A stretch of 64,000 nt of DNA from an uncultured Bacteroidota bacterium (GCA_903927185.1 CAIYLW010000085.1:62001-126000), one strand, 5' to 3'. Positions 53,475 through 62,594 are shown, counted from the first letter of the stretch. Numbers and translations are program-made. Notes: generated by a model from the sequence alone, not told the origin.

Positions 53475-54359
53475 TTATTTGTTCAATTCACTAATAAATT
53501 CCATGACATGCTCTAATGAACTTTTGAATTGCACATTTGCCGGAATAGCCTTTTTATAAGAAGAAGTTACAAATCCAGATATAATTGTAAGCTGGTCAGG
53601 GATTTTTTGACCTATGAATTTGAGAAATTTTTCAAAATTGAAATTATGGGCTAAAGAAGTTAGGTGGCTGTAGATGAAATCGGGCGACTTTCTCTTGCAC
53701 AAATACTCGATATCTGCAATTGGCACATTCGCTCCTAAGTAAATTACTTTTATCCCTTTCGATTTTAGCAAATAATGTATAAATAATATACCCAATTCAT
53801 GGTGTTCACCTTCAGGCAAGAAAACGATACATAGTTTTGTAGAATTAAAAATACTTGTTATCGTTTCAATTCCAAGAATGATCTTTTGTCGGATAATATT
53901 GGTAATCAAATGCTCCTGAGCTGGATTGATATTACTAGTAACCCACAAAATACCTACTCGTTCTAAAAAAGGGAAAATGATTTGAGTAATCGATTTTTCA
54001 ATGCCTAACCTGCTGATATGTTGGTCTAAAATTGATTCAAATTGCTCAAAATCAATATCTATCATGCAATTAATCATCTCATTTACAATGCGTTCTTGCT
54101 GGGCTTGTAAATTAGTGAGAGAGAAGATTTTGTTTTTCAGCTCTTCTTTATTCATCTGAGCAATATGAGAAATCTTAAACCCGTACTTATTTAATAGTGC
54201 AATATTTAGTACCGTTTTTAATTCTTCATTACTATATATACGTATGTTGGTTCCTGTTCGATTAGGATTTAAAAAGGTATAGCGTTGCTCCCATATACGA
54301 ATTGTATGAGCTTTAATGCCAGAAAGGTTCTCTAGATCTTTAATATTGAAAGAGTTCAT
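53475..54359 (-). CDS. CarH/LitR-like MerR regulator with adenosylcobalamin-binding domain
   Basis: 294 residues from ATG 54359 (a TTG 18 bases upstream is in frame but unlikely). The N-terminal MerR helix-turn-helix reads FNIKDLENLSGIKAHTIRIWEQRY. The cobalamin domain contains W-x9-E-H (WVTSNINPAQEH), the light-sensing pocket of CarH, and E-x-H-x-x-G (EHHELG), whose His is the expected lower cobalt ligand; then KGIKVIYLGANVP. CarH binds DNA as an AdoCbl tetramer in the dark and dissociates in light. It precedes the ECF sigma gene by 158 bases on the same strand. Confidence 0.92.
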   Translation of the reverse strand: MNSFNIKDLENLSGIKAHTIRIWEQRYTFLNPNRTGTNIRIYSNEELKTVLNIALLNKYGFKISHIAQMNKEELKNKIFSLTNLQAQQERIVNEMINCMIDIDFEQFESILDQHISRLGIEKSITQIIFPFLERVGILWVTSNINPAQEHLITNIIRQKIILGIETITSIFNSTKLCIVFLPEGEHHELGILFIHYLLKSKGIKVIYLGANVPIADIEYLCKRKSPDFIYSHLTSLAHNFNFEKFLKFIGQKIPDQLTIISGFVTSSYKKAIPANVQFKSSLEHVMEFISELNK

Positions 54360-54384
54360 AACTGTATAAACAGTCAAGATAATG

Positions 54385-54395
54385 TTTTGTTTAAT
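54385..54395 (-). promoter_or_regulatory. TTTTGTTTAAT element upstream of the CarH-like gene
   Basis: An exact copy of the 11-base element at 53377-53387, about 26 bases upstream of the CarH-like start codon. A small inverted repeat, ACTGT-ATAA-ACAGT (54361-54374), lies between. This may be an autoregulatory site. Confidence 0.4.
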
Positions 54396-54431
54396 CTTTT
54401 ATTCTGGAAATCAAATATTTCTGAAATTTAT

Positions 54432-55289
54432 TTATTTCAACTTACGTAAGTACTCTCCATAGCCACTCTTAGCATATTTATCTGCAATCACTAAAAGCTG
54501 TTCACGATTGATATATCCTTTACGAAAGGCAATTTCTTCGATACAGCCAATTTTCTGACTTTGCCTTTTTTCTATCACCCTTACAAACTCACAAGCATCA
54601 GCAAAGGAGTCGAATGTTCCCGTATCCAGCCATGCAGTACCACGGCTCATGACACCCACTTGCAAGTTCCCCGCTTCGAGATACACCCTATTCACATCAG
54701 TAATTTCGTATTCACCACGAGGGGAAGGTTTTATATTTTTAGCGATAGCTATAACAGTATTATCGTAGAAATATAAACCTGGAACAGCAAAATTTGATTT
54801 AGGCTCCAAGGGTTTTTCTTCAATAGAGACCGCGATATTGTTCGCATCAAATTCAACCACTCCATATCTCTCAGGATCATTTACTTCGTAAGCAAATACC
54901 GCTGCGCCTGTTACATTATTGAACGATTCCACTAACTTTCCAAAGCCTGCACCATAAAAAATATTGTCGCCTAATATCAAAGCCACTTTATCATCGCCAA
55001 TAAATTTTTCACCAATTACAAAAGCCTGAGCTAAACCATTCGGCACAGCTTGCACTGCATACTCAAACCTGCAACCCAAATCTTTCCCATCTCCCAGTAA
55101 ACGTTGAAATTGTGAAGAATCTTCGGGTGTTGTGATGATCAGAATTTCATTAATTCCTGCTAACATCAATATAGACAAAGGATAAAAAATCATCGGCTTA
55201 TCGTAAACTGGCATTAACTGCTTACTAATTCCACGTGTAATTGGATACAATCTTGTTCCAGAACCGCCTGCTAGAATTATTCCTTTCAT
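54432..55289 (-). CDS. rfbA: Glucose-1-phosphate thymidylyltransferase
   Basis: 285 residues. The start [37 protein letters not shown] is diagnostic for RmlA/RfbA, which makes dTDP-glucose. Normal length. It is the last of three dTDP-sugar genes, 39 bases after rfbC. The dTDP-4-dehydrorhamnose reductase gene rfbD is not next to it. Confidence 0.96.
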   Translation of the reverse strand: MKGIILAGGSGTRLYPITRGISKQLMPVYDKPMIFYPLSILMLAGINEILIITTPEDSSQFQRLLGDGKDLGCRFEYAVQAVPNGLAQAFVIGEKFIGDDKVALILGDNIFYGAGFGKLVESFNNVTGAAVFAYEVNDPERYGVVEFDANNIAVSIEEKPLEPKSNFAVPGLYFYDNTVIAIAKNIKPSPRGEYEITDVNRVYLEAGNLQVGVMSRGTAWLDTGTFDSFADACEFVRVIEKRQSQKIGCIEEIAFRKGYINREQLLVIADKYAKSGYGEYLRKLK

Positions 55290-55328
55290 CTTATCTGAAT
55301 TAGGTTATTAGGTAATTATTTAAAGATA

Positions 55329-55886
55329 TTAAAAAAGCAAACTATCGATCATTTCACTCATCTTAGGCAATACTTGATCCTTATCAGAAATCAATAACTG
55401 ATCTGCTGGTAATTGCCAATCAATATTAAGTTCTGGATCATTATAAATTACACCTCCTTCAGAAGATTTATGATATAAGTTATCGCATTTATAAAAGAAA
55501 GTAGCCGTTTCGCTTAACACTACAAATCCATGTGCAAAACCACGAGGTACAAAAAACTGAGTTCGACTTTCAGCAGAAAGTTCTACCGCTATATGTTGTT
55601 TAAAAGTGGGAGATGCTCTTCTTAAATCAACCGCAATATCAAGCACACTACCTTCCAATACACGTACTAGTTTTGCTTGTGCATGCTCACCATGTTGAAA
55701 ATGCAAACCACGCAAAACACCTTTACTAGATTTTGATTGATTATCCTGAATAAAGTTGATATCCATTCCCGTTTTATCAAAGAATGTTTTCTTATTAAAA
55801 CTTTCAAAAAAATAACCTCTGCTATCACCAAAAACAGTATCATGAATAATAATACAATCGGCTAATTTAGTCTGCTCTACTGTCAT
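55329..55886 (-). CDS. rfbC: dTDP-4-dehydrorhamnose 3,5-epimerase
   Basis: 185 residues of the RmlC cupin family. Key parts are FGDSRGYFFESFN, the LRGLHFQHGEHAQAKLVRVLEG segment with the catalytic histidine, and FFVPRGFAHGFVVLSE. It lies seven bases after rfbB. Confidence 0.95.
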   Translation of the reverse strand: MTVEQTKLADCIIIHDTVFGDSRGYFFESFNKKTFFDKTGMDINFIQDNQSKSSKGVLRGLHFQHGEHAQAKLVRVLEGSVLDIAVDLRRASPTFKQHIAVELSAESRTQFFVPRGFAHGFVVLSETATFFYKCDNLYHKSSEGGVIYNDPELNIDWQLPADQLLISDKDQVLPKMSEMIDSLLF

Positions 55887-55892
55887 AAAAAT

Positions 55893-56948
55893 CTATCTGT
55901 TTTCGTACATCCCGGTATAATAATTCTGATAATTTCCGCTAGTTACATTTTGTAACCATTCTGAATTGCTGAGGTACCAATCAATGGTTTCGCTCAAGCC
56001 TTGTTCAAATGTTACTGTGGGCTTCCATCCTAATTCGCGATTGATTTTTGTAGCATCTATCGCATAGCGGCGATCATGCCCTGGCCTATCTTTCACATAT
56101 TTAATCAATTTTTCGCTATACCCTTTTGCTCTGCCCAATTTTTCATCCATTTGAGCACATAACAATTTTACCAGATCAATATTTCGCCATTCATTAAAGC
56201 CACCAATATTATAAGTTTCCCCATCCACTCCTTTATGGAAAATGGTATCAATTGCAATAGCATGATCTTTCACATACAACCAATCTCTGGTGTATAAACC
56301 ATCGCCATAAACAGGAAGCGGTTTTTCTTCAATGATATTGTTGATAAATAATGGAATTAATTTTTCTGGGAAATGAAAAGGGCCATAATTATTAGAACAA
56401 TTAGATACCACCGTTCTCATATGATACGTTTCTCTATATGCTCTTACAAAATGATCTGAGGCAGCTTTACTGGCAGAATAAGGAGAGTTTGGATCATAAG
56501 CTGTTGTTTCTAAAAAGAAACCTTCTGCACCTAAACTACCATATACTTCATCAGTAGAAATATGATAAAATAAATGGTCGGCATAATTTTCTTTCCATTT
56601 TTTCCTTGCCGTATTTAAAAGATTTACGGTGCCAATCACATTAGTATATACAAAATCTAATGGAGAAACAATGGAACGATCCACATGCGACTCAGCAGCT
56701 AAATGCACTACATCCGTAATATCATGTTCTTCAAAAGTCGCATCTAAAGCTCCGGCATCCAGAATATTAATTTTTAAAAAATGGTAGTTTGGAAGATGAT
56801 CAATATCCTTCAAATTTTCCAAATTCCCGGCATAGGTTAAGGCATCTAAATTAAAAATCTGATACTCAGGATATTTTGTAACAAATAATCTCACCACATG
56901 TGAGCCAATAAACCCTGCACCGCCAGTTATTAAAATATTTTTTTTCAT
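55893..56948 (-). CDS. rfbB: dTDP-glucose 4,6-dehydratase
   Basis: 351 residues of the extended SDR family. NAD motif ITGGAGFIGSHVV, catalytic YSASK, and STDEVYGSLG are as in RmlB. It makes dTDP-4-keto-6-deoxyglucose. It is the first gene of the rfbBCA operon. Confidence 0.96.
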   Translation of the reverse strand: MKKNILITGGAGFIGSHVVRLFVTKYPEYQIFNLDALTYAGNLENLKDIDHLPNYHFLKINILDAGALDATFEEHDITDVVHLAAESHVDRSIVSPLDFVYTNVIGTVNLLNTARKKWKENYADHLFYHISTDEVYGSLGAEGFFLETTAYDPNSPYSASKAASDHFVRAYRETYHMRTVVSNCSNNYGPFHFPEKLIPLFINNIIEEKPLPVYGDGLYTRDWLYVKDHAIAIDTIFHKGVDGETYNIGGFNEWRNIDLVKLLCAQMDEKLGRAKGYSEKLIKYVKDRPGHDRRYAIDATKINRELGWKPTVTFEQGLSETIDWYLSNSEWLQNVTSGNYQNYYTGMYENR

Positions 56949-57114
56949 GTGCTATTCCGTTTCAAGGACCGCGAAGTTACAACTATAAATGTTATTTATA
57001 ATACCACCCAATAGTTAGAAAATCGTGAACATTTGAGCTTAAAATTTAATTGAAAGCTTAACAATTGTTCATTTCAACCAAGCAATCATTATCTTCCCTA
57101 TTGAAATTATTGCC

Positions 57115-58269
57115 ATGAAAGAACGCTATTATTCACTCGACGTTTTTAGAGGTGCCACCGTTGCACTGATGATTTTGGTAAATAACCCGGGTAGCTGGGC
57201 ACATATTTACGACCCGCTCGAACACGCTCCCTGGCATGGCTGTACCCCAACTGATCTTGTATTTCCCTTCTTTCTTTTTGCAGTAGGAAATGCAATGGCT
57301 TTTGTAATGCCTCGTTTTGAGGAAGCAGGGCCAGCCCTTTTCTGGAAAAAAGTGTTAAAAAGAACCCTACTTATATTTGCCATCGGCCTGTTTTTGAACT
57401 GGAGTCCCTTTGTTAAATGGGATGGCGAGAACCTGATATTTAAAGTTTGGGAAAACGTTCGCATCTTAGGCGTTCTTCAAAGAATTGCCATTGCTTACTT
57501 CTTAGCTTCAGTCATAGTTTTTTATGCTAAAGCAAGAGGCGCATATGTAATTGGGGCAATTATTTTATTAATCTATTGGTTTATCTGTTTAATAGCTGGT
57601 AGCGCGGGCGACCCGTATAGTTTATCAGGATGGTTTGGCACCAACATAGATATCCATATTTTAGGTATCTCACATATGTATAAAGGCGAAGGTGTAGCTT
57701 TTGATCCGGAAGGATTGGCTAGTGCTGCGCCCGCAATTGTTCAGGTAATTTTTGGATTCTTAGTGGGACAGTATATTCAACAGAAAGGGAAGAATTTTGA
57801 AATGCTAACAGGACTCATGATCGCTGGCCTGGTAATAGTATTCAGCGGATATTGTTGGGATATGGTTTTCCCAATTAATAAGAAAATTTGGACCAGCAGT
57901 TATGTGCTTTACACTAGCGGTCTCGGCATACTTACGCTATCCTCTCTTATCTATTTGATTGAATTCAAATCTGTAAGAGGCACCTGGAGTAAATTCTTTG
58001 ACGTATTCGGGAAAAACCCTTTATTTATTTTTGTATTAAGCGGTTTTCTACCAAGAATATTGGCTTTATTACGATGGGTTGACCATATAGACGGTACAAC
58101 AGGTAAGAAGGTATATACTTCTGCATTCCCATGGTTCTATGAAAATGTTTGTAAAAATGTTGCAACTGATTTAAGAGTAGGTTCATTGGTTTATGCATTA
58201 ATTACGATTGCGTTTTATTGGTCAATCGTATATCTGTTAGACAAAAAGAAAATCTATATTAAAGTATAA
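57115..58269 (+). CDS. Membrane acyltransferase of the HGSNAT / DUF5009 family
   Basis: 384 residues with about ten membrane helices. RYYSLDVFRGATVALMILVNNPG, PWHGCTPTDLVFPFFLFAVG and LGVLQRIAIAYFLAS are characteristic of the family that includes human heparan-alpha-glucosaminide N-acetyltransferase. The bacterial members likely acetylate sugars across the membrane. It is divergent from rfbB and convergent with the acetyltransferase gene (stop codons three bases apart). Substrate unknown. Confidence 0.88.
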   Translation: MKERYYSLDVFRGATVALMILVNNPGSWAHIYDPLEHAPWHGCTPTDLVFPFFLFAVGNAMAFVMPRFEEAGPALFWKKVLKRTLLIFAIGLFLNWSPFVKWDGENLIFKVWENVRILGVLQRIAIAYFLASVIVFYAKARGAYVIGAIILLIYWFICLIAGSAGDPYSLSGWFGTNIDIHILGISHMYKGEGVAFDPEGLASAAPAIVQVIFGFLVGQYIQQKGKNFEMLTGLMIAGLVIVFSGYCWDMVFPINKKIWTSSYVLYTSGLGILTLSSLIYLIEFKSVRGTWSKFFDVFGKNPLFIFVLSGFLPRILALLRWVDHIDGTTGKKVYTSAFPWFYENVCKNVATDLRVGSLVYALITIAFYWSIVYLLDKKKIYIKV

Positions 58270-58271
58270 TA

Positions 58272-58724
58272 CTACCGTAATTTTTTTGCTGGATTGCCCG
58301 CATAAACTCCAGGAACTGTAATATTTTTGGTTACAACTGCGCCAGCACCGATCACCACATTATCACAAATACTTACAGGTAGTATCGTGCTGTTGCTTCC
58401 AAAATAAACATTATTTCCAATGGTTGTTTTTTTCCAATGGGCTGGGTTACCAGACGGGCCACCGTTCGTAAATAAGTCGTTTATAAAAATAACAGCATGC
58501 CCTACAAAACAGTTGTTTCCTAACGTAACTAATGCGCAAATAAAACTATGTGATTGTACCCTGCAATTATCGCCAATAACCACATCATTCTGGATTTCTA
58601 CAAAGGGGCCAACAAAACAATCATCACCTAATTTGCATTGATAAATATTGGAAGGTTGAACGATGGTTACGTTTTTTCCGAACACTACATCACGGACGCT
58701 TACTTCTTTCTGTTGGTATTCCAT
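58272..58724 (-). CDS. Hexapeptide-repeat sugar N-acetyltransferase (WlbB-like)
   Basis: 150 residues from ATG 58724; an upstream in-frame start at 58760 would overlap the previous gene more. The left-handed beta-helix pattern is seen in GKNVTIVQPSNIYQCKLGDDCFVGPFVEIQ and GDNCRVQSHSFICALVTLGNNCFVGHAVIFIND. The last part (VIGAGAVVTKNITVPGVYAGNPAKKLR) is typical. With the Gfo/Idh gene it overlaps by 35 bases, as WlbA/WlbB of the diacetamido-uronic acid pathway are linked. The aminotransferase of that route is not in the window, so the specificity is uncertain. Confidence 0.85.
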   Translation of the reverse strand: MEYQQKEVSVRDVVFGKNVTIVQPSNIYQCKLGDDCFVGPFVEIQNDVVIGDNCRVQSHSFICALVTLGNNCFVGHAVIFINDLFTNGGPSGNPAHWKKTTIGNNVYFGSNSTILPVSICDNVVIGAGAVVTKNITVPGVYAGNPAKKLR

Positions 58725-59733
58725 GTGGGGTAATTTTTGCAGACTTATAAATGCGTTCAATCAGTTCCACTGTTTTCATCGCTTCATAAGCTGTGGCATA
58801 AAAGGGCAGACGCTCCTGCAGTGTCTGAACCAAGTTCTCATACACTTTATGATGATTACTCATCGAACCCTGATAACTGCCATACTCATTGGGAAGCTGT
58901 GATTTTGTTGTGTTGCTTATTTGAATGCCATTACCTTGTTGATAGGCAACTGTATTCAGATATTCTCCACCAATCTTTAACGTTAACTTATCTGCAATTA
59001 TTGTAAGTGATCCCTCTACATTTTTGTCAACACTATTAACAGAATAATTAATGGTACCAATAGACCCACTCTGCATTTCAAGCATTACTACGCCCGTATC
59101 TTCTCCCTGTATCAGATCCTGATGAGCAAAATTTTTGACAATTGCATGCACTGATTTCACCTCGCCAAAAAGCCAATAGAGGAGGTCGATAAAATGACTA
59201 AACTGTGTATACAAAACACCCCCATCCAATGCTGTTCCATGCCAAGAATTTTTATAATAAGCTGGTGGTCTATTCCAAAAGCAACTTAGTTGAAAGGAGT
59301 AAATTTCTCCTACTTGATTTTGGTCGATGGCATTTTTCAATGCCATCACTGGTGGGTTAAATCTATTTTGCTTTACAGTAAATAATTGTTTGCCAGCATT
59401 TTCTGCAGCTTGCATCATGGCTTCACAATCTGCTACTGAGATGGCCATTGGCTTTTCAACCAATACATGATAACCTGCTTGAAGTAATTGAATACTATGT
59501 GTTGCATGCAAGCCATTGGGTGTACAAACAACTACTACATCCAGTATTAACTGCTTTTGGAGAAAGTCTTCAATACTAAAAAATGCCAGGGCCTTGTATG
59601 GTTTGGCGAGTGCATTTGCTTTTTCAGGAAGAATATCACATACCGCAATCAGTTCTCCATAATTACTCGCATGAATAGCATGCCTTTCGGCAATTCTACC
59701 ACAACCAATAATAGCGAATCTGATTTTATTCAT
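58690..59733 (-). CDS. Gfo/Idh/MocA-family sugar-nucleotide dehydrogenase (WlbA-like)
   Basis: 347 residues, cytoplasmic (no signal). NAD motif FAIIGCGRIAERHA, VVVCTPNGLHATHS and VEKPMA follow the family pattern; TAL-DGGVLYTQFSHFIDLLYW resembles the WlbA/WbpB branch. It probably oxidises a UDP- or dTDP-sugar for a surface glycan. It overlaps the acetyltransferase gene and lies 16 bases downstream of the MurU-like gene, so three or four genes probably form an operon. Confidence 0.85.
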   Translation of the reverse strand: MNKIRFAIIGCGRIAERHAIHASNYGELIAVCDILPEKANALAKPYKALAFFSIEDFLQKQLILDVVVVCTPNGLHATHSIQLLQAGYHVLVEKPMAISVADCEAMMQAAENAGKQLFTVKQNRFNPPVMALKNAIDQNQVGEIYSFQLSCFWNRPPAYYKNSWHGTALDGGVLYTQFSHFIDLLYWLFGEVKSVHAIVKNFAHQDLIQGEDTGVVMLEMQSGSIGTINYSVNSVDKNVEGSLTIIADKLTLKIGGEYLNTVAYQQGNGIQISNTTKSQLPNEYGSYQGSMSNHHKVYENLVQTLQERLPFYATAYEAMKTVELIERIYKSAKITPHGIPTERSKRP

Positions 59734-59748
59734 TTCTAAAAAAGTTGA

Positions 59749-60483
59749 TTAATGAAATATTTCAGCTGCTCTGATTAGGCTTTCAGGGGTTCCAACATCT
59801 ATGAGTAACCCACCTGTATGGTCAAAACTATTGATGTATTTTTTCTGCATCAGATCGAGATACACATCCACCATCGAAAATTTACCTTCTTGCTTTATTA
59901 ATGAAAAAATGAACGGGTCAATAATATGAATACCACTAAAAGCTTTGATTTTTAAATCAGCATAATCTTCATTACTCGATTTTAAATCCGCGGGTTTCTC
60001 CTCACCAGTTTCTACATTTCTCCAACCACATAAATGACTATTCCAATCAAATAGAAAATACCGGGATGTGTTACGCTGTGTTACAGCCAAGGTAGCCAAC
60101 GGCCTTTCTTGTTGATGCTGCAAAATCATTTCATTCAAATCGAAATCAGTGAGGATGTCTACATTCATTACCACAAATTCTTTTTTACCTTCAAAATACC
60201 AAGCAGCTTTTTTTAGACCTCCTCCAGTTTCCAATACTTCCTCTCGCTCATCTGAAATAGTAATGTTAGAACCCCACCCATTATTTTTTTCAATGGTATC
60301 AATGATTTGATCTGCAAAATGATGTACGTTTATTATCACTTCATAGATTTCAAATTTCTGTAAATACTTTATATTTCTTTCCAGTAAAGTTTTCCCATTC
60401 ACTTCGGCCAATGCCTTGGGTTGGCTGTCTGTAAAGGGTTTCAACCTACTTCCTAAACCTGCCGCAAATAACATCGCTTTCAT
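59749..60483 (-). CDS. Sugar-1-phosphate nucleotidyltransferase (MurU-like)
   Basis: 244 residues. The start MKAMLFAAGLGSRLKPFTDSQPKALAEVNGKTLLERNI is the signature of the MurU/HddC-type nucleotidyltransferases. NVDILTDFDL is the metal-binding segment. MurU of Pseudomonas converts MurNAc-1-phosphate to UDP-MurNAc. Here it lies ten bases downstream of a gene whose first half resembles AmgK, the MurNAc/GlcNAc 1-kinase, which strengthens the MurU assignment. Confidence 0.85.
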   Translation of the reverse strand: MKAMLFAAGLGSRLKPFTDSQPKALAEVNGKTLLERNIKYLQKFEIYEVIINVHHFADQIIDTIEKNNGWGSNITISDEREEVLETGGGLKKAAWYFEGKKEFVVMNVDILTDFDLNEMILQHQQERPLATLAVTQRNTSRYFLFDWNSHLCGWRNVETGEEKPADLKSSNEDYADLKIKAFSGIHIIDPFIFSLIKQEGKFSMVDVYLDLMQKKYINSFDHTGGLLIDVGTPESLIRAAEIFH

Positions 60484-60493
60484 ATAAATGTTT

Positions 60494-61936
60494 TTATCCT
60501 TTAAACCAATTAGCAGTATTGGTATGTGTTAATACCAATTTCACTTTGTACTTATTTCTTAAATGACGTGCAGTTTGCTCAGCAGCATATACACTTCGAT
60601 GCTGACCGCCAGTACAACCAAAATTTATTTGCAAATGACTAAATCCTCTTTTTAAATAATCTTCCACTGCTATATCCACTAAGTCCCAAACACTATTCAA
60701 GTACTTATTCATTTTTGTACGTTGCTCCAGAAAATCTTGCACGGGTTTATCTTTGCCATTCAATGTTTTATAATCATCAAATCTACCTGGATTTAATATA
60801 CTTCGCATATCAAAAACAAATCCGCCACCATTGGAACTTTCATCCTCCGGAATGCCCTTCTTATAACTGAAACTATTTACTTCAATCAGTAACGCTGTAT
60901 CCTCATTAGCCAGTACAGGCTCAAAACGATCCATTATTTCATCTGAAACCACAAGGCGTAATACCCTATCAAACTCTGGCGTATGAATCCCAATACTTTT
61001 ATGTTCTAAAAAGAATTTTAAATTCTTTAACCCTAAAGGGATGCTCGCTAAAAAATGTGCTTTCCTTTCAAAAAGTCCACGAAAACCATAAGCGCCCATC
61101 ACCTGTAATAAACGAATCAACACATACCCATTATATTGACTCACAAAAGTGATTTTATCAACCGGGCGATCCAACAGCTTATTTATTTCATCGATATAAA
61201 ATTCTAATAAATCATCTTTCCACTTTTCACTCAATTCCGCTTTTGCTTGCCAAAGTAAAGATGCCACATCATATTGCAACGCACCTTTCATCCCACCCTG
61301 AAAATCGATGAACTGTACTTCGTCATCATTAACAATAATATTACGACTCTGAAAATCGCGGAACATAAAATACTTGTTCTCTGTTCGTGTAAGGTAGGTG
61401 CTCAACGCATCAAAGTCGTCCATCATCGCCTGCTTATCGTAAGGAAGTTGTAGGGTATCTAAAAAGTAATATTTAAAATAAAGCAGGTCGCTCAAGATGG
61501 CTTGCTTACCAAATTCCTTTGCAGTTAAACATACACTATAATCCAATCCTGCATCGCCTTTTATCTGCATATTTGCCAGAGCCGTTAAGCTTTTTTGGAA
61601 TAGGCTGTACGACCTTTCACCATGCCCATGTAGTTCAAGCTCGTTTAATAAAGAGACCGTTCCAAGATCTTCTTGTAGATAAATAGTTTGATCATCGTTA
61701 ACCAATAATATTTCTGGAACAGGTAATCCCTTGCTCTTAAAATGTTTACTAAAAGCAATAAATGTTTGGTTTTCTTTAACGTGTAAATTATAAGTGGCTA
61801 TAAAGGTTTCTGTTTTGTAATAAACTCTAAAGTATACCCGGTCGCCCCCGCTTTGTGGCAGTTTTTCAATCTTTTCAGACCCCGCTTTCTTAAATTTAAC
61901 AAATAGCGTTTCAATAGCTGCAATCACTTCCTCCAT
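60494..61936 (-). CDS. AmgK-like sugar kinase fused to a RapZ C-terminal domain
   Basis: 480 residues. Residues about 1-330 are an aminoglycoside-phosphotransferase-type kinase: QSGGDRVYFRVYY, YLQEDLGTVSLLNEL, catalytic FMFRDFQSRNIIVNDDEVQFIDFQGG. Residues about 350-480 match the C-terminal domain of RapZ: VEVNSFSYKKGIPEDES, GGFVFDMRSILNPG, HLQINFGCTGGQHRSVYAAE. In E. coli that domain binds glucosamine-6-phosphate. AmgK phosphorylates MurNAc and GlcNAc at C1. The fusion with a amino-sugar sensor module next to MurU suggests regulated cell-wall sugar recycling. Confidence 0.88.
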   Translation of the reverse strand: MEEVIAAIETLFVKFKKAGSEKIEKLPQSGGDRVYFRVYYKTETFIATYNLHVKENQTFIAFSKHFKSKGLPVPEILLVNDDQTIYLQEDLGTVSLLNELELHGHGERSYSLFQKSLTALANMQIKGDAGLDYSVCLTAKEFGKQAILSDLLYFKYYFLDTLQLPYDKQAMMDDFDALSTYLTRTENKYFMFRDFQSRNIIVNDDEVQFIDFQGGMKGALQYDVASLLWQAKAELSEKWKDDLLEFYIDEINKLLDRPVDKITFVSQYNGYVLIRLLQVMGAYGFRGLFERKAHFLASIPLGLKNLKFFLEHKSIGIHTPEFDRVLRLVVSDEIMDRFEPVLANEDTALLIEVNSFSYKKGIPEDESSNGGGFVFDMRSILNPGRFDDYKTLNGKDKPVQDFLEQRTKMNKYLNSVWDLVDIAVEDYLKRGFSHLQINFGCTGGQHRSVYAAEQTARHLRNKYKVKLVLTHTNTANWFKG

Positions 61937-61962
61937 GTACTCGGTTTAGCGCGAATTTAATC

Positions 61963-62121
61963 TTAAGAATCGAAAGACCTAATAAATGACCAAGTATCCT
62001 TTTCCCTAATTAATTCAATCGCTATTTGTGTATGGAGATTTTTTAACAAAATAATTGCAGCAAATCCTTCAGCTTTGGGATGAAAATTTAGTGGGCATGT
62101 ATCTACAGTTTTTAGAATCAT
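61963..62121 (-). CDS. Possible 52-residue protein upstream of the kinase
   Basis: An open frame from ATG 62121 to TAA 61963 encodes a small protein-like sequence (TCPLNFHPKAEGFAAIILLK, then WSFIRSFDS). It ends 26 bases before the kinase start on the same strand. The other side overlaps the leader of the thioredoxin gene by only a few codons. Family unknown; may be chance. Confidence 0.3.
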   Translation of the reverse strand: MILKTVDTCPLNFHPKAEGFAAIILLKNLHTQIAIELIREKDTWSFIRSFDS

Positions 62122-62143
62122 GCTTATTTTAAAATCCCAGATT

Positions 62144-62584
62144 ATGAAATTCACAGGAATTGTTTTGTTAAGTTTTTTAATGATGTCGTTTACCAGTTGG
62201 GAGACCAGTTTTGAAAAAGCGAAGTCCATTGCAAGTAAGGATCATAAATTCATCCTCCTGAATTTTTCGGGCTCTGATTGGTGTGGACCTTGTATTCGTA
62301 TGCATAAAGAAATGTTTGACAATGATTCTTTCAAACAATTTGCCGGAGAAAAGTTAGTGATGCTGAATGCTGATTTTCCTAGACAGAAAAAAAATCAGTT
62401 GGCAAAGGATTTGCAAAAGCAGAATGATCAGTTGGCCGATAAATACAATTCTAAAGGAAGCTTCCCTTTTACTGCAGTACTAGATGAAAAAGGAAATATA
62501 CTTCGTTCTTGGGACGGTTTGCCCAAAGAAAGCCCCGAAGAATTTTTACAGGAAGTAAAGGAAGCTACCCAAGGCAATCAATAA
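62144..62584 (+). CDS. Secreted thioredoxin-fold protein
   Basis: 146 residues from ATG 62144 (MKFTGIVLLSFLMMSFTSW signal peptide); ATG 62120 is in frame but would spoil the signal. The active site is GSDWCGPCIRMHKEMF, and the cis-proline region is GSFPFTAVLDEKG. It fits the thioredoxin_7/DsbD-gamma-like proteins that reduce or isomerise disulphides outside the cytoplasm. Single gene, divergent from the kinase operon. Confidence 0.9.
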   Translation: MKFTGIVLLSFLMMSFTSWETSFEKAKSIASKDHKFILLNFSGSDWCGPCIRMHKEMFDNDSFKQFAGEKLVMLNADFPRQKKNQLAKDLQKQNDQLADKYNSKGSFPFTAVLDEKGNILRSWDGLPKESPEEFLQEVKEATQGNQ

Positions 62585-62594
62585 TAATGAAGCC

